DNA of 64,000 nucleotides, taken from positions 186,001 to 250,000 of the forward strand of contig NZ_WUUS01000003.1 of the NCBI RefSeq assembly GCF_009831625.1. Reading direction: 5' to 3'. The translations under genes were made by a program, and so were the position numbers. Below, piece after piece: positions 7,532 to 17,011 of the stretch. Every line of letters starts with the position of its first letter. Position 1 is the first letter of the stretch. The notes beneath the pieces were generated by a model. The model saw nothing but the letters and a program-made list of their open reading frames with translations. It did no database searches and had not been told where the DNA came from. This DNA is from Halobaculum saliterrae (GTDB lineage: Archaea; Halobacteriota; Halobacteria; Halobacteriales; Haloferacaceae).

Positions 7532-9274
7532 ATGACGCCGCCCGCGGCGTTGGCTGTCGCGCTCCTGTCGGCCGCGGCCCTCTCGCTGTGGACGGCCGGA
7601 GTCGCGTGGCGCCATCGCGACGCCCGCGGCGGTCGCCCGTTGACGCTGCTCATGCTCGCGTCGTCGTGGTTGGCGCTCACCACTCTCGGCGCCCTCACCG
7701 CGGACGGGTTCACGGAGTTGCTGCGGTGGCAACAGATCCGCTACGTCGGGTACGTCGCGATCCCGCCCGCCTGGCTGCTGTTCGCGCTCGAGTACGCGGG
7801 CCTGGAACGGTTCAGCAGTCGGCGCCTCCGGGTCGGGCTCGCGACCGTCGCCGGCACGGTGTTGATCACCGTCGCGACGATCCCGCTACACGACCTGTTC
7901 TACGTCGGCGGGTCCTACGCCGTGAGCGGCGGCGTTCCGAGCACCAACGTGGGGACCGGGCCCCTGTACTGGGCGACCATCTCGTACGCGTACGTGCTCA
8001 TGGGGACCGGGACGGCGCTCGTGATCCGACAGGCGTTGCGGACGCGACGGCTGTTCCGGCGGCAGGCGCTGCTGCTGGTCGGGTTCGCGATCGTCCCCTG
8101 GGCGGCCAACGCCGTCGCGGTGGCGGGGATCGTGACCACTCCGATCGACCCGACCGTGCTCGTGACCGCTCCGGCGGGGGCACTCGGCGCCGTCGGCCTG
8201 TACCGATCCCGGGTGCTCGACGCCGCACCCGTAGTCCGCGGGGAGGTGCTGGACCACCTCGACGACGGCGTACTCGTTCTCGACGAGGACGATCGCGTCA
8301 TCGACCACAACGCCACGATGGCGCCGTTCTTCCGGGAGACGCCCGCGGTCGGCCGACCGCTGGACGCCGTCGTTCCGGCGGCCATCGCCGACCATCTCGA
8401 CCGCGAGAACCGCGAGTCGACGGACGACGAACACGACTGTGGGACGGTCGATGTCGACCGCGACGGTGAGACGCGGACCTTCGACGTCCGTCGGTCGACG
8501 CTGACGGACACCGCGGGGGACGCGATCGCGTTCGTCTACCTCTTCAGGGACGTGACGGAACGACGCCGGCGGGAGGAGGCGCTTCGCCGACGCAACGAGG
8601 AGCTCGACCGGTTCGCCGGCGTCGTGAGCCACGACCTCAGAAACCCGCTGAACGTGGCGGGGGGGTTTCTGGACCTGGCTCGCGAGTCGGGCGAACCCGA
8701 GCAGTTCGACCGGGTCGAGCGGGCCCACGACCGAATGGACGCGATCATCGACGACCTGCTCGCGCTGGCGCGCACCGAGGACGACGTGGACCCCGTGCGC
8801 GTCCCGCTCGCCGAGGCCGCTCGAACGGCCTGGGAGCACGTGGACACCGCCGACGCGACGCTTCGCGTCTCGGTTCCGGACGGCCACGCCGTCGTGGCCG
8901 ACCGTGGCCGGCTCGCGAGGCTGTTCGAGAACCTCTTTCGAAACGCGATCGAACACGGCGGGTCGACGGTGACGGTCACCGTCGACGCCGGCGACGGCCG
9001 GTTCGCGATCGCCGACGACGGCCCCGGGGTGCCCGACGACATCGCCGCCGGCGCGTTCGAACCCGGCACGAGCGGCGCCGACGGTACGGGACTGGGGCTC
9101 GCCATCGTTCGCTCGGTCGCGGAGGCCCACGGCTGGACGGTGACGATCGACGGCGACGCGGCCGGCGCCCGGTTCGTCGTTCGTGGGGTGGAGACGGGTC
9201 GCGACGACACGTTCGGCGACGCTGCTCGGGCCGACGCCGATGAGCCGGCGGACACGACTATTCGGAACGACTAA
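7532..9274 (+). CDS. Sensor histidine kinase with 7TM N-terminus and PAS domain
   Basis: Membrane sensor kinase of 580 aa. Residues 1-225 form about seven hydrophobic segments (7TM sensor, family His_kinase_7TM). A PAS domain (~235-340, DGVLVLDEDDRVIDHN) and a short coiled coil (RRRREEALRRRNEEL) follow. The HisKA phosphoacceptor is His367 in SHDLRNPL. The ATPase domain has NLFRNAIEHG (N box), DDGPGVP (G1) and GTGLGLAIV (G2). The Asp/Glu-rich tail is probably disordered. No response regulator lies beside it, as is common in haloarchaea, so the output is unknown. A TATA-like GTTTTAGT at 7497-7504 predicts a leaderless message. Confidence 0.92.
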   Translation: MTPPAALAVALLSAAALSLWTAGVAWRHRDARGGRPLTLLMLASSWLALTTLGALTADGFTELLRWQQIRYVGYVAIPPAWLLFALEYAGLERFSSRRLRVGLATVAGTVLITVATIPLHDLFYVGGSYAVSGGVPSTNVGTGPLYWATISYAYVLMGTGTALVIRQALRTRRLFRRQALLLVGFAIVPWAANAVAVAGIVTTPIDPTVLVTAPAGALGAVGLYRSRVLDAAPVVRGEVLDHLDDGVLVLDEDDRVIDHNATMAPFFRETPAVGRPLDAVVPAAIADHLDRENRESTDDEHDCGTVDVDRDGETRTFDVRRSTLTDTAGDAIAFVYLFRDVTERRRREEALRRRNEELDRFAGVVSHDLRNPLNVAGGFLDLARESGEPEQFDRVERAHDRMDAIIDDLLALARTEDDVDPVRVPLAEAARTAWEHVDTADATLRVSVPDGHAVVADRGRLARLFENLFRNAIEHGGSTVTVTVDAGDGRFAIADDGPGVPDDIAAGAFEPGTSGADGTGLGLAIVRSVAEAHGWTVTIDGDAAGARFVVRGVETGRDDTFGDAARADADEPADTTIRND

Positions 9275-9299
9275 CCACCACCCCGCCCGTTCGGCGGGT

Positions 9300-10301
9300 A
9301 TGAAGGCCACCGCGACCGCCCACCCCATTCAGGGCCTCGTGAAGTACCACGGGATGCGCGACGCCGAGCGTCGCCTCCCGTACCACGACTCGATCAGCCT
9401 CTGTACGGCCCCGTCCCGGACGACGACGACCGTCGAGTGGGAGCCGGACGCGTCGCCGGACGACGACGAGTACCGGATCGACGGCGAGATCGTCGACGGC
9501 CGCGGCGCCGAGCGGATCGAGATGGTCGCCGATCACGTCCGCGAACTGGCCGACCTCGACGCGGGCGTCCGCGTCGAATCGGAGAACTCCTTCCCGTCGA
9601 ACGTCGGGTTCGGCTCCTCCTCCTCGGGATTCGCGGCGCTGGCGACGTCGCTCGTGGAGGCCGCCGGCCTCGACATGACCCGCCCCGAGATATCGACGGT
9701 CGCGCGCCGCGGCTCCTCGTCCGCCGCCCGCGCGGTCACCGGCGCCTACTCCGTGCTGTACGCCGGGATGAACGACGAGGACTGTCGCGCCGAGCGCCTC
9801 GACGTGGGCGTCGGTCCGGACGGCTTCGACCCCGAGGAGGACCTGCGCGTGGTGACGGCGCTCGTTCCCTCGTACAAGGAGACCGAGGAGGCCCACCGCG
9901 AGGCCGAGGCGAGCCACATGTTCGACGCGCGGATGGCCCACGTCCACGAGCAGCTGCAACAGATGCGCGACCGGCTCCGCGCGGGGGAGTTCTCGGGGAT
10001 CTTCGAGATCGCCGAGCACGACTCGCTGTCGCTGACGGCGACGACGATGACCGGCCCCGCGGGCTGGGTGTACTGGCAGCCCGAGACGATCGCCGTGTTC
10101 AACACCGTCCGAGAGCTCCGCGAGGAGGAGGGCGTCCCGGTGTACTTCTCGACGGACACCGGCGCGAGCGTCTACGTCAACACGCCCGCCGAACACGCCG
10201 AGCGCGTCGAGGAGCGGATCGCCGAGGTCGGCGTCGAGACCGACGTCTGGGAGGTCGGCGGTCCGGCACGCGTGCTCGGCGAGTCGAAGGCGCTGTTCTG
10301 A
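9300..10301 (+). CDS. mvaD: Phosphomevalonate decarboxylase (archaeal alternative mevalonate pathway)
   Basis: GHMP-kinase-fold enzyme of 333 aa. It begins KATATAHPIQGLVKYHGMRD, the mevalonate-diphosphate decarboxylase N-terminus, and contains SFPSNVGFGSSSSGFAALA, the phosphate-binding loop, then RRGSSSAARAVTGAYSV. In Haloferax volcanii the orthologue acts on mevalonate 5-phosphate, giving isopentenyl phosphate for a separate kinase on the way to archaeal lipids and carotenoids; I assign this specificity by lineage, not from a residue. ATG 9300 follows the kinase gene by 25 bp, so readthrough from it is possible. Confidence 0.88.
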   Translation: MKATATAHPIQGLVKYHGMRDAERRLPYHDSISLCTAPSRTTTTVEWEPDASPDDDEYRIDGEIVDGRGAERIEMVADHVRELADLDAGVRVESENSFPSNVGFGSSSSGFAALATSLVEAAGLDMTRPEISTVARRGSSSAARAVTGAYSVLYAGMNDEDCRAERLDVGVGPDGFDPEEDLRVVTALVPSYKETEEAHREAEASHMFDARMAHVHEQLQQMRDRLRAGEFSGIFEIAEHDSLSLTATTMTGPAGWVYWQPETIAVFNTVRELREEEGVPVYFSTDTGASVYVNTPAEHAERVEERIAEVGVETDVWEVGGPARVLGESKALF

Positions 10302-10602
10302 TTCGGGAACGCCGTTCCGATCGGAAACGTCGCGTCGGGACGCACGAGCGGGCGCGGGTCTGACTGACGCGGAGCCGTGACTACGCCCGTGGCTGACAGG
10401 CGGCGCGGCTGCGTCCCGGAGCGTCACCGACCGCCCGAACGCTCCGGATCCCGCGAGCAGTGCGCCGCACACCCGCTCGACGCTCGCGGATCGTCGTCAC
10501 GTCACGGGAGTGCTGGTCCCGGTTCAGTACTTGAACGTTCGGACGGCTCGACGGGCTACGGCGCCGTCACGCCCTTACCCGCGGCGGCCGTAGCCCACTC
10601 GA
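10302..10602. other. Intergenic region without a gene
   Basis: About 300 bp between mvaD and the NADH dehydrogenase gene. A short GGAAC/GTTCC hairpin follows the mvaD stop near 10308-10319, and a TATA-like CCCTTAC at about 10573-10579 fits the next start at 10603. Frames crossing it are basic and continue antisense or out of frame into the next gene, so I see no coding potential. Confidence 0.55.
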
Positions 10603-11745
10603 ATGCATGTCGTCGTTCTCGGCGCCGGCTACGCCGGCGTCGCCCTGACCCGAAGACTCGAATCCCGACTCCCGCGCGAGGTCGACATCACGCTCGTCAA
10701 CGAGAGCGCGGACCACGTGCTCGTCCACGAGACCCACCGCGCGATCCGCAGGCCGGCGGTCGCGGAAGCGATCACGGTTCCCCTCGAGGATCTGCTCGAC
10801 CGGGCGGAGCTGGTCGTCGACAGTGTGGTCGATGTCGACGCCGAAGCCGGCCGCGCCGAGTTGGCCGACGGCGACGTGATCGAGTGGGACTACGGCGCGG
10901 TGTGTCTCGGCTCGGAGACCGCGTACTACGGGATCGAGGGACTGCGTGAGCACGCGACGCCGTTGAAGTCGCTCGACGACGCCGCGTCGATCCGGGAGCG
11001 GTTCCTCGAGGTCGTCGACGACGGCGGCCGCGTCGTGGTCGGCGGCGCCGGCCTGTCGGGCGTGCAGGTCGCCGGCGAACTCGCCGCGCTGGCTCGCGAG
11101 GAGGGCGCCGAGGTGCCCGGGGACGTGGAGATCGCGCTGGTCGAGCAGTTGGACGAGGTCGCCCCGAACTTCCCCCCGAACTTCAGCCGGGCAGTCCGCG
11201 AGCAGCTGGAGGACCGCGGCGTCGACATCGAGACGGGAACCTCCGTCGGGCGGGTGTCCGAGGACCGGATCGCCACCGACGCCGGGGACCTCCGCTACGA
11301 CCAGCTCGTCTGGACCGGCGGCATCGCCGGCGACGAGGCGGTCGACGGCGACCGTCCGGTCGTCCGCGCCGACCTCCGCCTGACCGACCGCACGTTCGCG
11401 CTGGGCGACGCCGCCCGCGCCGTCGACGCCGACGGCGAGCCGGTCCCGGCCTCCGCATCCGCGGCCGTCCGGGAGGCGAAGACCGTCGCCGAGAACGTCG
11501 GCCGGCTGGTCGACTACGAACGCTCGGCCGATCCCGACGAGTTCTCGCCGCGGCTGACGACGTACCGCTTCGAGGTGCCCGGCTGGCTCGTCTCCATCGG
11601 CGACGGCGCCGTGGCCCAGTTGGGGCCGACCGTGATCACCGGCGCGGCCGCGAGGGCGTCGAAGGCGGGGGTCGGCGCCGGCTATCTCACGTCCGTCGGC
11701 GCCGTGCGCAACGCCGTCGAGCTTGTCGAAGAGGAACTTCTGTAG
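10603..11745 (+). CDS. ndh: Type II NADH dehydrogenase-like FAD oxidoreductase
   Basis: Single-subunit NADH:quinone oxidoreductase at the inner face of the membrane, without proton pumping. Two dinucleotide-binding folds are present: an FAD site at the extreme N-terminus (VVVLGAGYAGVALTRRLE) and an NAD site near 145-160 (RVVVGGAGLSGVQVAGELA). A conserved FAD contact, FALGDAARAVD, follows at ~268. The C-terminal ~45 residues are amphipathic (VITGAAARASKAGVGAGYL), as in membrane-anchored NDH-2. Length 380 aa is normal. Sulfide:quinone reductase is a less likely alternative because the paired redox cysteines are absent. Confidence 0.87.
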   Translation: MHVVVLGAGYAGVALTRRLESRLPREVDITLVNESADHVLVHETHRAIRRPAVAEAITVPLEDLLDRAELVVDSVVDVDAEAGRAELADGDVIEWDYGAVCLGSETAYYGIEGLREHATPLKSLDDAASIRERFLEVVDDGGRVVVGGAGLSGVQVAGELAALAREEGAEVPGDVEIALVEQLDEVAPNFPPNFSRAVREQLEDRGVDIETGTSVGRVSEDRIATDAGDLRYDQLVWTGGIAGDEAVDGDRPVVRADLRLTDRTFALGDAARAVDADGEPVPASASAAVREAKTVAENVGRLVDYERSADPDEFSPRLTTYRFEVPGWLVSIGDGAVAQLGPTVITGAAARASKAGVGAGYLTSVGAVRNAVELVEEELL

Positions 11746-11809
11746 CTATCACTTCGACGATCGTTCACCGGCTGTCCTTGTATACCTAGGATCGATGGAC
11801 TGAATATGC

Positions 11810-11824
11810 AGATAAGGCTTATCT
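11810..11824 (+). promoter_or_regulatory. Palindrome over the TATA box of the zinc-ribbon gene
   Basis: AGATAAG-G-CTTATCT is a perfect 7-bp inverted repeat with a 1-nt centre. Its right arm supplies the TATA-like CTTATC about 26-30 bp before the ATG at 11848. A palindrome that covers box A is a natural site for a repressor competing with TBP. Confidence 0.5.
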
Positions 11825-11847
11825 CGACTCGTGTCAACAGTTAGCAT

Positions 11848-11997
11848 ATGCCGACGATAGACATCGACCCGTACGACGCGTCGGAGGGCGTGTTCGAGTG
11901 CCTCGGCTGCGGCACGCGGACCCGAGCGGAGAGTCACCCGGGGACGTGTCCGGAGTGCGACGGCACCGTCCGGAACATCGCCATCAGCCGGGAGTGA
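11848..11997 (+). CDS. Mini zinc-ribbon protein (rubrerythrin/rubredoxin-like), 49 aa
   Basis: A 49-residue protein, MPTIDIDPYDASEGVFECLG and onward, with two CxxC knuckles: CLGC at 18-21 and CPEC at 34-37. The four cysteines could hold one zinc or iron. It resembles the short rubrerythrin-like zinc-ribbon proteins that are common in haloarchaea and lack any other domain. It has its own promoter with a palindrome. Its role is unknown; possible roles are nucleic-acid or protein binding, or redox or metal sensing. Confidence 0.82.
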   Translation: MPTIDIDPYDASEGVFECLGCGTRTRAESHPGTCPECDGTVRNIAISRE

Positions 11998-12081
11998 ATC
12001 GGGTCGACGGGAGCGGCACCGAGGCGGCCCCCGAACGCCGGGAGCGCGACGCTTAACCGGCTCGCGGCGCTATCCGCGTCG

Positions 12082-14919
12082 ATGAGTGAAACGTCGGGGG
12101 CGACGGGGATGGACGCCTTCGCGTCGCTCGGCGGCGAGGTTCGGGCGGCCCTCTCCGAGCGCGGCTTCACCACGCCGACGGCGCCCCAGCGACGGGCGAT
12201 CCCGCCGATAGCCGACGGCGACGACGCGCTCGTCATCGCCCCCACGGGGACCGGGAAGACGGAGACGGCGATGTTGCCGGTGTTCTCGGCGCTCGCGGAG
12301 ACCCGTCCGGAGGGACTGGGTGCGCTGTACGTGACGCCGCTGCGGGCGCTCAATCGCGACATGCGCGAGCGGCTGGAGTGGTGGGGCGAGTACCTCGACC
12401 TCGACGTGCAGGTCCGCCACGGCGACACCAGCGACTACCAGCGAAGCAAGCAGGCGAACGACCCGCCGGACGTGCTGGTGACGACGCCGGAGACGCTGCA
12501 GGCGATGCTGACCGGCGAGAAGCTCCGGGCGGCCCTCTCGGACGTGAACCACGTCGTCGTCGACGAGGTCCACGAGTTGGCGGCCTCGAAACGCGGCGCC
12601 CAGCTGACCGTCGGACTGGAGCGCGTCCGGCGCCTCGCCGGCGACTTCCAGCGCGTCGGCCTCTCCGCGACTGTCGGCGACCCCGAGGAGGTGGGGAAGT
12701 TCCTCACCGGCGACAGGGGCTGTGAGATAGTCGAGGTGGACGTGGGGAGCGAGGTCGAGTTCGACGTCGTCTCCCCCGAGGTGACCGCGGAGGACGAACG
12801 CCTCGCCGGGAAACTGGCGACCGACCCCGACATCGCCAGCCACGTCCGACTGATCCGCGACATCGTACGCGGGAACGAGTCGGTCCTGATCTTCGTCAAC
12901 ACCCGGCAGACAGCGGAGGCGCTGGGGTCGCGCTTCAAGACGCTCGGCGAGCCGATCGGCGTCCACCACGGGTCGCTCTCGAAGGACGCCCGCATCGAGG
13001 TCGAGGACGGGTTCAAGTCAGGCGAGATCGCGGGGCTCGTCTGCACCTCCTCGATGGAGCTAGGGATCGACGTGGGGCGGGTGGATCACGTCGTCCAGTA
13101 CAACTCCCCCCGCGAGGTCGCGCGCCTGCTCCAGCGCGTCGGCCGCGCGGGTCACCGACGCGACGAGGTGAGCCACGGCACCGTCGTCACGGACAGCCCC
13201 GACGACACGATGGAGGCGCTGGCGATCGCCCGGCGGGCCGTCGAGGGCGACGTGGAGGAGTCGGGCATCCACCACGGCAGCCTCGACACGCTCGCCAACC
13301 AGATCGTCGGCCTCCTGATGGACATGGGCGAGGTCGACGCCCGCGAGGCGTACGAGCTGATCACGCGGGCGTACCCCTTCCGCGACCTCCCCGAGGAGAC
13401 GTTCCGCGAGGTCGCCCGGGAGCTGTCGGGCAACCGCCTGCTGTGGATCGACGAGGAGCGCGACGTGCTGGAGACGTCGGGCGGCACGTGGCAGTACTAC
13501 TACCGGAACCTCTCGATGATCCCCGACGAGGAGACGTACGACGTGTACGACATCTCCTCTCGGCGACAGATCGGCACCCTCGACGAGCGGTTCGTCGTCA
13601 ACTTCGCCCAACCGGGCGAGGCGTTCATCCAGCGCGGGGAGCTGTGGCGCATCAACGACATCGACGAGGAGGAGTCGGAGGTGAACGTCACGCCCATCGA
13701 GGACCCCGCCGGCGAGGTGCCCTCCTGGACCGGGCAGGAGATCCCGGTCCCCCGCGCCGTCGCCGCGGAGGTGGGAGAGATGCGCGGCGTCGCCGAGCCA
13801 CAGTTCGCCGGCGGCGCCGACGCGGACGCGGTCGCCCGCGAGTTCGCCGGGCGGTACCCCGCGGAGGCCGAAACGATACAGGTGGGCCTCGACACGGTCG
13901 GAGGACACGTCGAGGCGGGCCACCCGATGCCGACGGACGACCGGATCGTCGTCGAGGGAAGGGGCCGTTCAATCGCCGTCAACGCCGCCTTCGGGCACGA
14001 GGTGAACCGCACGCTCGGGCGACTGCTCTCCGCGCTCATCGGCCAACGAACCGGTTCCTCGGTCGGAATGGAGGCCGATCCATATCGCGTCGAACTGGAG
14101 GTGCCCAACGGGGTCACTCCCGGCACCGTCATCGAGGTGCTGGAGGAGACCGACCCCGGACACGTCGAGGCGCTGCTGGAACTGGCGCTCAAGCACTCGG
14201 ACACGCTGAAGTTCACCCTCGCGCACGTCGCCGCGAAGTTCGGCGCCCTGAAGCGCTATCAGGGGAACGAGCGCTTCGGCGGCGACCGGCTCATGACGGC
14301 GCTGGAGGACACGCCGGTGTTCGACGAGGCGGTGCGGGAGGTGTTCCACACGGAACTCGCCGTCGAGGAGACGGCCGAGCTGCTGGACGCGATCCACGCC
14401 GGCGAGGTCGAGGTCGTCGCCGCCCGCGAGCGCACGCCGCTGGGGACCGCCGGGCGCTCGTCGGGCCGGGAGTTCCTCGTCCCCGAGAACGCCGACGCCT
14501 CCGTGATCGAGACGATCCGCGACCGGATCATGGACGACCACGTGATCCAGCTGTGCGTCCACTGCGGCGAGTGGAACCAGCGGACGAAGGTGCGGCGCGT
14601 CCGCGACAGCCCGGAGTGTCCGGAGTGCGGATCCACCCGCATCGCGGCGCTGAACCCGTGGGCCGACGAGGTCGTCCAGGCCGTGCAGGCGAGCGAGAAG
14701 GACGAGGAACAGCGTGAGCTCACCCGGAAGGCGAACCGCTCGGCGAACCTCGTCCAGGCGCACGGCAAACAGGCGGTGATCGCGCTGGCTGCTCGGGGGG
14801 TGGGGCCGCACAACGCCGCGCGGATCATCGGGAAGCTTCGGGAGGACGAGGACGACTTCTACCGCGACATCCTCAAGCAGGAGCGCCAGTACGCGCGGAC
14901 CAAGAGCTTCTGGGAGTAG
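12082..14919 (+). CDS. lhr: Lhr-family superfamily 2 ATP-dependent helicase
   Basis: DNA/RNA helicase of 945 aa, probably in replication-coupled repair. RecA domain 1 has the Q-motif region TPTAPQRRAIPP, Walker A APTGTGKTE (~54-62) and DEVH (~161-164). Domain 2 has SSMELGIDVGRV and QRVGRAGHR. The Lhr winged-helix and core C-terminal domain follows (~430-800). Near the C-terminus a zinc ribbon, CVHC then CPEC (~825-850), is followed by a basic tail. Two in-frame ATGs lie at the start (residues 1 and 10); the first is used. It stands alone with ~80 bp before it and a convergent neighbour after it. Confidence 0.92.
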   Translation: MSETSGATGMDAFASLGGEVRAALSERGFTTPTAPQRRAIPPIADGDDALVIAPTGTGKTETAMLPVFSALAETRPEGLGALYVTPLRALNRDMRERLEWWGEYLDLDVQVRHGDTSDYQRSKQANDPPDVLVTTPETLQAMLTGEKLRAALSDVNHVVVDEVHELAASKRGAQLTVGLERVRRLAGDFQRVGLSATVGDPEEVGKFLTGDRGCEIVEVDVGSEVEFDVVSPEVTAEDERLAGKLATDPDIASHVRLIRDIVRGNESVLIFVNTRQTAEALGSRFKTLGEPIGVHHGSLSKDARIEVEDGFKSGEIAGLVCTSSMELGIDVGRVDHVVQYNSPREVARLLQRVGRAGHRRDEVSHGTVVTDSPDDTMEALAIARRAVEGDVEESGIHHGSLDTLANQIVGLLMDMGEVDAREAYELITRAYPFRDLPEETFREVARELSGNRLLWIDEERDVLETSGGTWQYYYRNLSMIPDEETYDVYDISSRRQIGTLDERFVVNFAQPGEAFIQRGELWRINDIDEEESEVNVTPIEDPAGEVPSWTGQEIPVPRAVAAEVGEMRGVAEPQFAGGADADAVAREFAGRYPAEAETIQVGLDTVGGHVEAGHPMPTDDRIVVEGRGRSIAVNAAFGHEVNRTLGRLLSALIGQRTGSSVGMEADPYRVELEVPNGVTPGTVIEVLEETDPGHVEALLELALKHSDTLKFTLAHVAAKFGALKRYQGNERFGGDRLMTALEDTPVFDEAVREVFHTELAVEETAELLDAIHAGEVEVVAARERTPLGTAGRSSGREFLVPENADASVIETIRDRIMDDHVIQLCVHCGEWNQRTKVRRVRDSPECPECGSTRIAALNPWADEVVQAVQASEKDEEQRELTRKANRSANLVQAHGKQAVIALAARGVGPHNAARIIGKLREDEDDFYRDILKQERQYARTKSFWE

Positions 14920-14958
14920 CGCGGTCGCCGGGGATCGCCCTCGCCCGCCGCCCCCGGC

Positions 14959-15651
14959 CTATAACCGCTTGCTCCGCGAGGCGACCACGTCGAGCCCGGG
15001 GCTGTAGTGGTACACCGGGTCGGCGTCCGGTTCGGCGAAACCGTGCGACTTCAGGAGGGTGTTCGTCTGCACCTCGACCTCGGCGGGGGACAGCGTCCAC
15101 GGCTCGTGCTCCACGTCCGTGTAGCGGATCGACCCGTCCTGCGCCTCCGTGTAGAACCGATAGCGCTCGACGAGGAACTCGGCCATGGGGTCCTCGGGGG
15201 CGCGAAACGGCTCGCCCGTCGGTCGGTACGTCGCCTCGTAGCGCGCCGGGCGCGAACCGGGGTGGAGTCGGCGGCTTCGGAAGCGGACGCCGCCGCGCCC
15301 GTCCGACTGCAGAGAGATGCGGGCGTAGTAGTACGGGAGGTGGTGGAACACGCGTGCGCCGACGACGCTCGCGACGCCCTGTGCGTCGAGGCTGAAGAAG
15401 TAGACGCTCGGGACGCCGTCGCGGGTGACGTACGTCCGGACGTTCAACTCCGGGAGCCGGATACCGAACGCCTCCGGCGCCCCCCTCGGCCGGACGGCGA
15501 CGTTCGTGAACGGAACGACGGACAGCCACGCGGAGCCGTCGTAGGTGTCCGGTCGCAGCCCGTCCGGCAGGTGCGCGTCCATCACGTCCGGATCGACCGG
15601 CCAGTTCTCGAACAGGAGGTGTCGCCAGCCCATCTCCAGCGGGAGGACCAT
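14959..15651 (-). CDS. DUF2071 (YqjF-like) protein
   Basis: A 230-residue soluble protein of the DUF2071 family, which has an acetoacetate-decarboxylase-like beta barrel. It shows the family opening MGWRHLLFENWPVDPDVMDAH, then GSAWLSVVPFTN, ELNVRTYVT and GVPSVYFFSLDAQ, and ends with RYRFYTEA and the VEVQTNTL region. No enzymatic activity is established for this family. ATG at 15651 is chosen because the first conserved motif begins right after it. Its partner on the same strand is the 129-aa protein 44 bp upstream, so the two may be co-transcribed. Confidence 0.85.
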   Translation of the reverse strand: MVLPLEMGWRHLLFENWPVDPDVMDAHLPDGLRPDTYDGSAWLSVVPFTNVAVRPRGAPEAFGIRLPELNVRTYVTRDGVPSVYFFSLDAQGVASVVGARVFHHLPYYYARISLQSDGRGGVRFRSRRLHPGSRPARYEATYRPTGEPFRAPEDPMAEFLVERYRFYTEAQDGSIRYTDVEHEPWTLSPAEVEVQTNTLLKSHGFAEPDADPVYHYSPGLDVVASRSKRL

Positions 15652-15695
15652 ACCCGCTGCAGGGACCCGCTTCGGAAACGTCTTCGGACCGTCGA

Positions 15696-16085
15696 TCAGT
15701 CCTCGCCCTGCCACTCCTCGAGGGTCGCGGAGACGGCGCTGGCGAGGTGGTTGAAGTCCCGCAGTTCCATCCCGTCGCTGGTGACGAGCACGCCCTTGTC
15801 GCGCCCGTCGATGCGGACGGCGTAGCCGTTCTCGAACACCCGCAGTGTGTAGCGGTACCCGCCCAACTCCGTGCCGGAGTAGCCGTCGCTGGCCATCGAG
15901 AAGTCCTGCCGTTCGGTGCCGATGAACGCCATCAGGTCGGCGTCCTGTTCGAGGTCGTCGCGCAGGTACAGCTGCTCGTGGTCGGTGCGCGAGAAGTACG
16001 TCACCGAGCGCGCGTTGTCGCCGACGGTGGTCCGGCACGTCGAGACGAGTCGGTCCGCGGCCTCGTCGGGGAGCAGTTGTGACAT
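15696..16085 (-). CDS. Haloarchaeal conserved hypothetical protein (129 aa)
   Basis: Begins MSQLLPDEAADRLVSTCRTT and is soluble and acidic. The middle contains SVTYFSRTDHEQLYLRDDL and GGYRYTLRVFENGYAVRID, a beta-rich pattern resembling a small sensor or roadblock-like fold. The type is widespread in haloarchaea, often as several paralogues, with no assigned function. It lies directly upstream of the DUF2071 gene on the same strand. I cannot tell a role from sequence. Confidence 0.75.
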   Translation of the reverse strand: MSQLLPDEAADRLVSTCRTTVGDNARSVTYFSRTDHEQLYLRDDLEQDADLMAFIGTERQDFSMASDGYSGTELGGYRYTLRVFENGYAVRIDGRDKGVLVTSDGMELRDFNHLASAVSATLEEWQGED

Positions 16086-16241
16086 ACCTCCCGACTGCCG
16101 GCCGCGTCGGTAGTCGGTGTGGTAGCCGCCATCCTTGCCGGTTCCTCCACCCCTGATCACGCACCCCGGATGGCCACCCGATGTGGATCGCGGTACCGGA
16201 TCTCACACATCGTTTTCCTGATGACTCTCGTCGGGACCGAT

Positions 16242-16997
16242 ATGTCGACCGCCGACTCCGAGGCAGACGACGCCCCCACCGACGGACCGGATCCCTTCGG
16301 CCGGGCGATCCGCGACTTCGCGAACGACGAGCGGACGGAGCCATTGTGGTGTGTCGACGGCGACGAGCGCCTCGAACATCCGATCGAGCGGTTCTACTTC
16401 GCCGAGCGCGACGAGTCGGCGTACGAGACGCTCGACACCGACGGGCTGACGGCGCCGCTGCTCGACCTCGGCGCGGGAGCCGGACGCGACGCGCTCCGGT
16501 TTCAGGAGCGGTACGACGGCGAGGTGGTGGGGATGGAACCGTCCGACCACCTCGTCGCGACGATGCGCGAGCGCGGCGTCGCGTCGGCGGTTCGGGGCGA
16601 CATGTTCGCCCTGCGCGAGTCGTTCCAACGGGACCGCTTCCGGGCGGTGTACGCCCACGGCACCCAACTCGGACTGGCGCGACCGCCACACCGACTGCGC
16701 GAGTTCCTGTCCGACCTTGCCCACGTCACGACCGACGACGCCGTCGCCGTGCTCGACAACTACGACCCCGACGCAGACGGCGTCCGCGACCTCCTCGGAT
16801 GGCGGCCCGACCCCACGCCGGGCTTGGGCTACCGCGTGATGCACTTCGAGTACGAGGGCGACGTGGGCGACACGCTGCTCTTCCGACCGTTCGCGCCCGA
16901 CGTGCTCCGGGAGGCGTGCGTGGGCTCGGAGTGGTCGGTCGCCGAGGTGCGGTACACGAACGACCACCACTACGAGGCGGTGTTGCGGAAGCCCTGA
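16242..16997 (+). CDS. Class I SAM-dependent methyltransferase
   Basis: A Rossmann-fold methyltransferase of 251 aa with unknown substrate. Motif I is LLDLGAGAGRDALRF (~67-81), followed by an acidic motif II (EVVGMEPSD) and GDMFALRE. The downstream insert AHGTQLGLARPPHRLREFL replaces the usual motif IV. The C-terminal half ends with VRYTNDHHYEAVLRK. An in-frame ATG at 16221 would add seven residues; 16242 gives the usual acidic MSTADSEADD leader and is preferred. Neighbours give no hint of a substrate. Confidence 0.85.
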   Translation: MSTADSEADDAPTDGPDPFGRAIRDFANDERTEPLWCVDGDERLEHPIERFYFAERDESAYETLDTDGLTAPLLDLGAGAGRDALRFQERYDGEVVGMEPSDHLVATMRERGVASAVRGDMFALRESFQRDRFRAVYAHGTQLGLARPPHRLREFLSDLAHVTTDDAVAVLDNYDPDADGVRDLLGWRPDPTPGLGYRVMHFEYEGDVGDTLLFRPFAPDVLREACVGSEWSVAEVRYTNDHHYEAVLRKP

Positions 16998-17011
16998 CTC
17001 CCCGGTATCGC

